Assembly (NCBI GenBank): GCA_023134675.1
Contig: JAGLUQ010000071.1
Span: forward strand, 1-5,612
Direction of reading: 5' to 3'
From: Candidatus Aenigmatarchaeota archaeon
GTDB lineage: Archaea; EX4484-52; GLR71
Length of the DNA stretch: 5,612 bases
In this document: positions 4,569 through 5,612 of the stretch, one piece after another
Layout: each line of letters opens with the position of its first letter
Numbering within the stretch: the first letter of the stretch is position 1
Notes under the pieces: generated by a model
The model's input: the letters and a program-made list of their open reading frames with translations, nothing else
Told to the model about the DNA's origin: nothing
Database searches by the model: none
Position numbers and translations under genes: made by a program

Positions 4569-5612
4569 CTACATGCATTCAATCATCTTTTTAATCAGGC
4601 TGTCATTGTAGCCGACTATACTCAGACGGTTCCTGTAAGCATCAATTCCGCCTTCTTTTTCCGCTACATATCTCATCATATCTTCAAAAGAACTGAACTC
4701 TGTCGACCCTTCGCAAAATTCTATCCCTAATTCACAAGTATCTCTAATCAATCCAAAATTACTTTCATCAAACATTTTCGAAAAAGTGTTTTCAATCTTG
4801 TCTCTTATTCCAGCCACTCTTTCCCTTATTTCTTTCGCCTCAGCCGGAAGATTATTTGTGAGAACGGATTTTGTTCCCCCTACCAATATTTCGTTGGTGA
4901 CCTGGTTTCCCGAGAAAACACCAATCTTTAATCTATATTCTTCCAAATCGCCTTTAACGCCAACATCAAAAATGGTCCCTTTTATTTCAGGATAACTGTA
5001 AATAAACTCACCGCCATTGTCTAAAACTCCGGTAAATATCCTAAGCCGCATACCGTTAACCCCGCCAATATCAAAAGAGACTGGTTTTTCATATTCCTCT
5101 TCAGGAAGGCTTTCCAGAATATCTTTGGTTGTTTTTCTCGTAATACTGAAAGAATCTGCTTCAGGATCAAGTATAAACGTATTTATATGGGGCAGTGTCC
5201 CTCCCATATTTTCCATATATTCATTTGTTTCAAATTTCTCTCCCTTAAGAAGTTTCTCTAAATGTGCACTGACTTTCTCTAAAGGCTCATTTTTCATGAC
5301 AGGCATATAATTTATTCCGTCGCCAACATCTTCATAATGTCTTAATGATTCCTCCTCCACAATACCATCAGTAAAAAGCCTGTATGTATTGCCTATAAAA
5401 AATCCTCCATAATAATTTTTTCCTTCTCCTAGCTCCTGAACTTTTTCAACTTTCCCGTCTTTCCAATATCTTCTGAACTTTCCAATATCTTCTGTTTTCT
5501 CGTCTTCAGAAATAGAATCTTCATATAATATATCCCTGTATTCTCTCCATTCAGGAGATATGACTGCATCTCTAATAAATTTTTCTTTTGCAAAAAACGC
5601 AGCCGCCCGGTT
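4569..5612 (-). CDS. Uncharacterised protein, 5' end cut by the window edge
   Basis: No stop codon interrupts this frame from 5612 down to the TAG at 4569-4571, giving at least 347 residues; the real start lies outside the window. A GTG at 5358-5360 is an in-frame valine with good coding sequence before it, not a start. I do not recognise a family. The visible N-terminal part is aromatic and charged (ISPEWREYRDILYED, then RRYWKDGKVEKVQE, then GGFFIGNTYRLFTDG), followed by a long acidic alpha/beta region and a helical end (IRERVAGIRDKIENTFSKM and ending LIKKMIECM). There is no signal peptide or membrane helix in the part seen, so it is probably cytoplasmic. It is the upstream partner of the zincin-like gene, 10 bp apart, and the two probably act together. 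Confidence 0.85.
   Translation of the reverse strand, partial: NRAAAFFAKEKFIRDAVISPEWREYRDILYEDSISEDEKTEDIGKFRRYWKDGKVEKVQELGEGKNYYGGFFIGNTYRLFTDGIVEEESLRHYEDVGDGINYMPVMKNEPLEKVSAHLEKLLKGEKFETNEYMENMGGTLPHINTFILDPEADSFSITRKTTKDILESLPEEEYEKPVSFDIGGVNGMRLRIFTGVLDNGGEFIYSYPEIKGTIFDVGVKGDLEEYRLKIGVFSGNQVTNEILVGGTKSVLTNNLPAEAKEIRERVAGIRDKIENTFSKMFDESNFGLIRDTCELGIEFCEGSTEFSSFEDMMRYVAEKEGGIDAYRNRLSIVGYNDSLIKKMIECM
5459..5494. repeat. 17-bp direct repeat inside the edge gene, read in two frames
   Basis: CTTTCCAATATCTTCTG occurs perfectly at 5459-5475 and 5478-5494, a 19-bp period. Because 19 is not a multiple of three, the two copies are read in different frames of the minus-strand gene (one gives EDIGK, the other RRYWK), and the frame stays open through both. 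Confidence 0.8.

Noticed and set aside
4559..4582. TTG start for the zincin-like protein
   Set aside because: It would overlap the upstream gene; an ATG eight codons later with a G-rich leader sits in the normal operon gap.
3989..5310. Plus-strand open frames at 3989-4201, 4786-4995 and 5017-5310
   Set aside because: They lie antisense to well-supported minus-strand coding sequence and their Ser/Phe/Pro-rich products are typical of reverse-strand shadows.
5459..5494. Frameshift in the edge gene at the 17-bp repeat
   Set aside because: The same frame is open and coding-like on both sides of the repeat.
1..5612. CRISPR array, tRNA, rRNA, insertion sequence or attachment site
   Set aside because: No regularly spaced repeats, no cloverleaf or T-loop pattern, no transposase or integrase and no terminal inverted repeats were seen.

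Overview
This 5.6 kb, AT-rich window is almost certainly archaeal. The best evidence is a recognisable Taw3 (tRNA-Phe wybutosine pathway methyltransferase), TATA boxes centred about 24-27 bp upstream of start codons that have no leader (MNT gene and MazG-like gene), downstream operon genes with GGAGG/GGTGAT-type ribosome sites, and a wHTH-nucleotidyltransferase/HEPN pair of a kind common in archaea. The lineage cannot be fixed from this window; an uncultivated or DPANN-like euryarchaeal-type genome fits, but that is inference.

Layout: one short plus-strand gene at the left edge (4-330) encodes a two-helix membrane protein with a six-cysteine tail. Everything else is on the minus strand, so it is described right to left. 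(1) 5612-3737: a two-gene unit of unrecognised function. The first gene runs off the right edge of the window (5'-partial) and the second looks like a zincin-type metallopeptidase fold whose HExxH has become EExxH. (2) 3676-2752: a MazG-like nucleotide pyrophosphohydrolase followed 7 bp later by Taw3. (3) 2619-1511: a secreted beta-rich protein, then (after a hairpin/oligo-U terminator) a lipoprotein with a His/Asp/Glu cluster and a DUF4405-like two-helix membrane protein with histidines placed as possible haem ligands; the last two are probably a small envelope redox or metal module. (4) 1382-355: a wHTH-MNT nucleotidyltransferase and an overlapping HEPN protein, a toxin-antitoxin-like pair.

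The intergenic DNA is short (no gene-free stretch exceeds about 135 bp) but structured. The gap before the MNT gene carries a textbook TATA box overlapped by an inverted repeat, plus three AGAAAC half-sites that can form two mutually exclusive palindromes. The gap before the secreted protein carries an 18-bp near-palindrome and a 9-bp direct repeat spaced by exactly 22 bp. These look like operators. No tRNA, rRNA, CRISPR array, insertion sequence or integrase was seen. No clearly new multi-gene system is proven here; the best candidates for something undescribed are the unrecognised gene pair at the right edge and the His-rich lipoprotein/DUF4405 pair.
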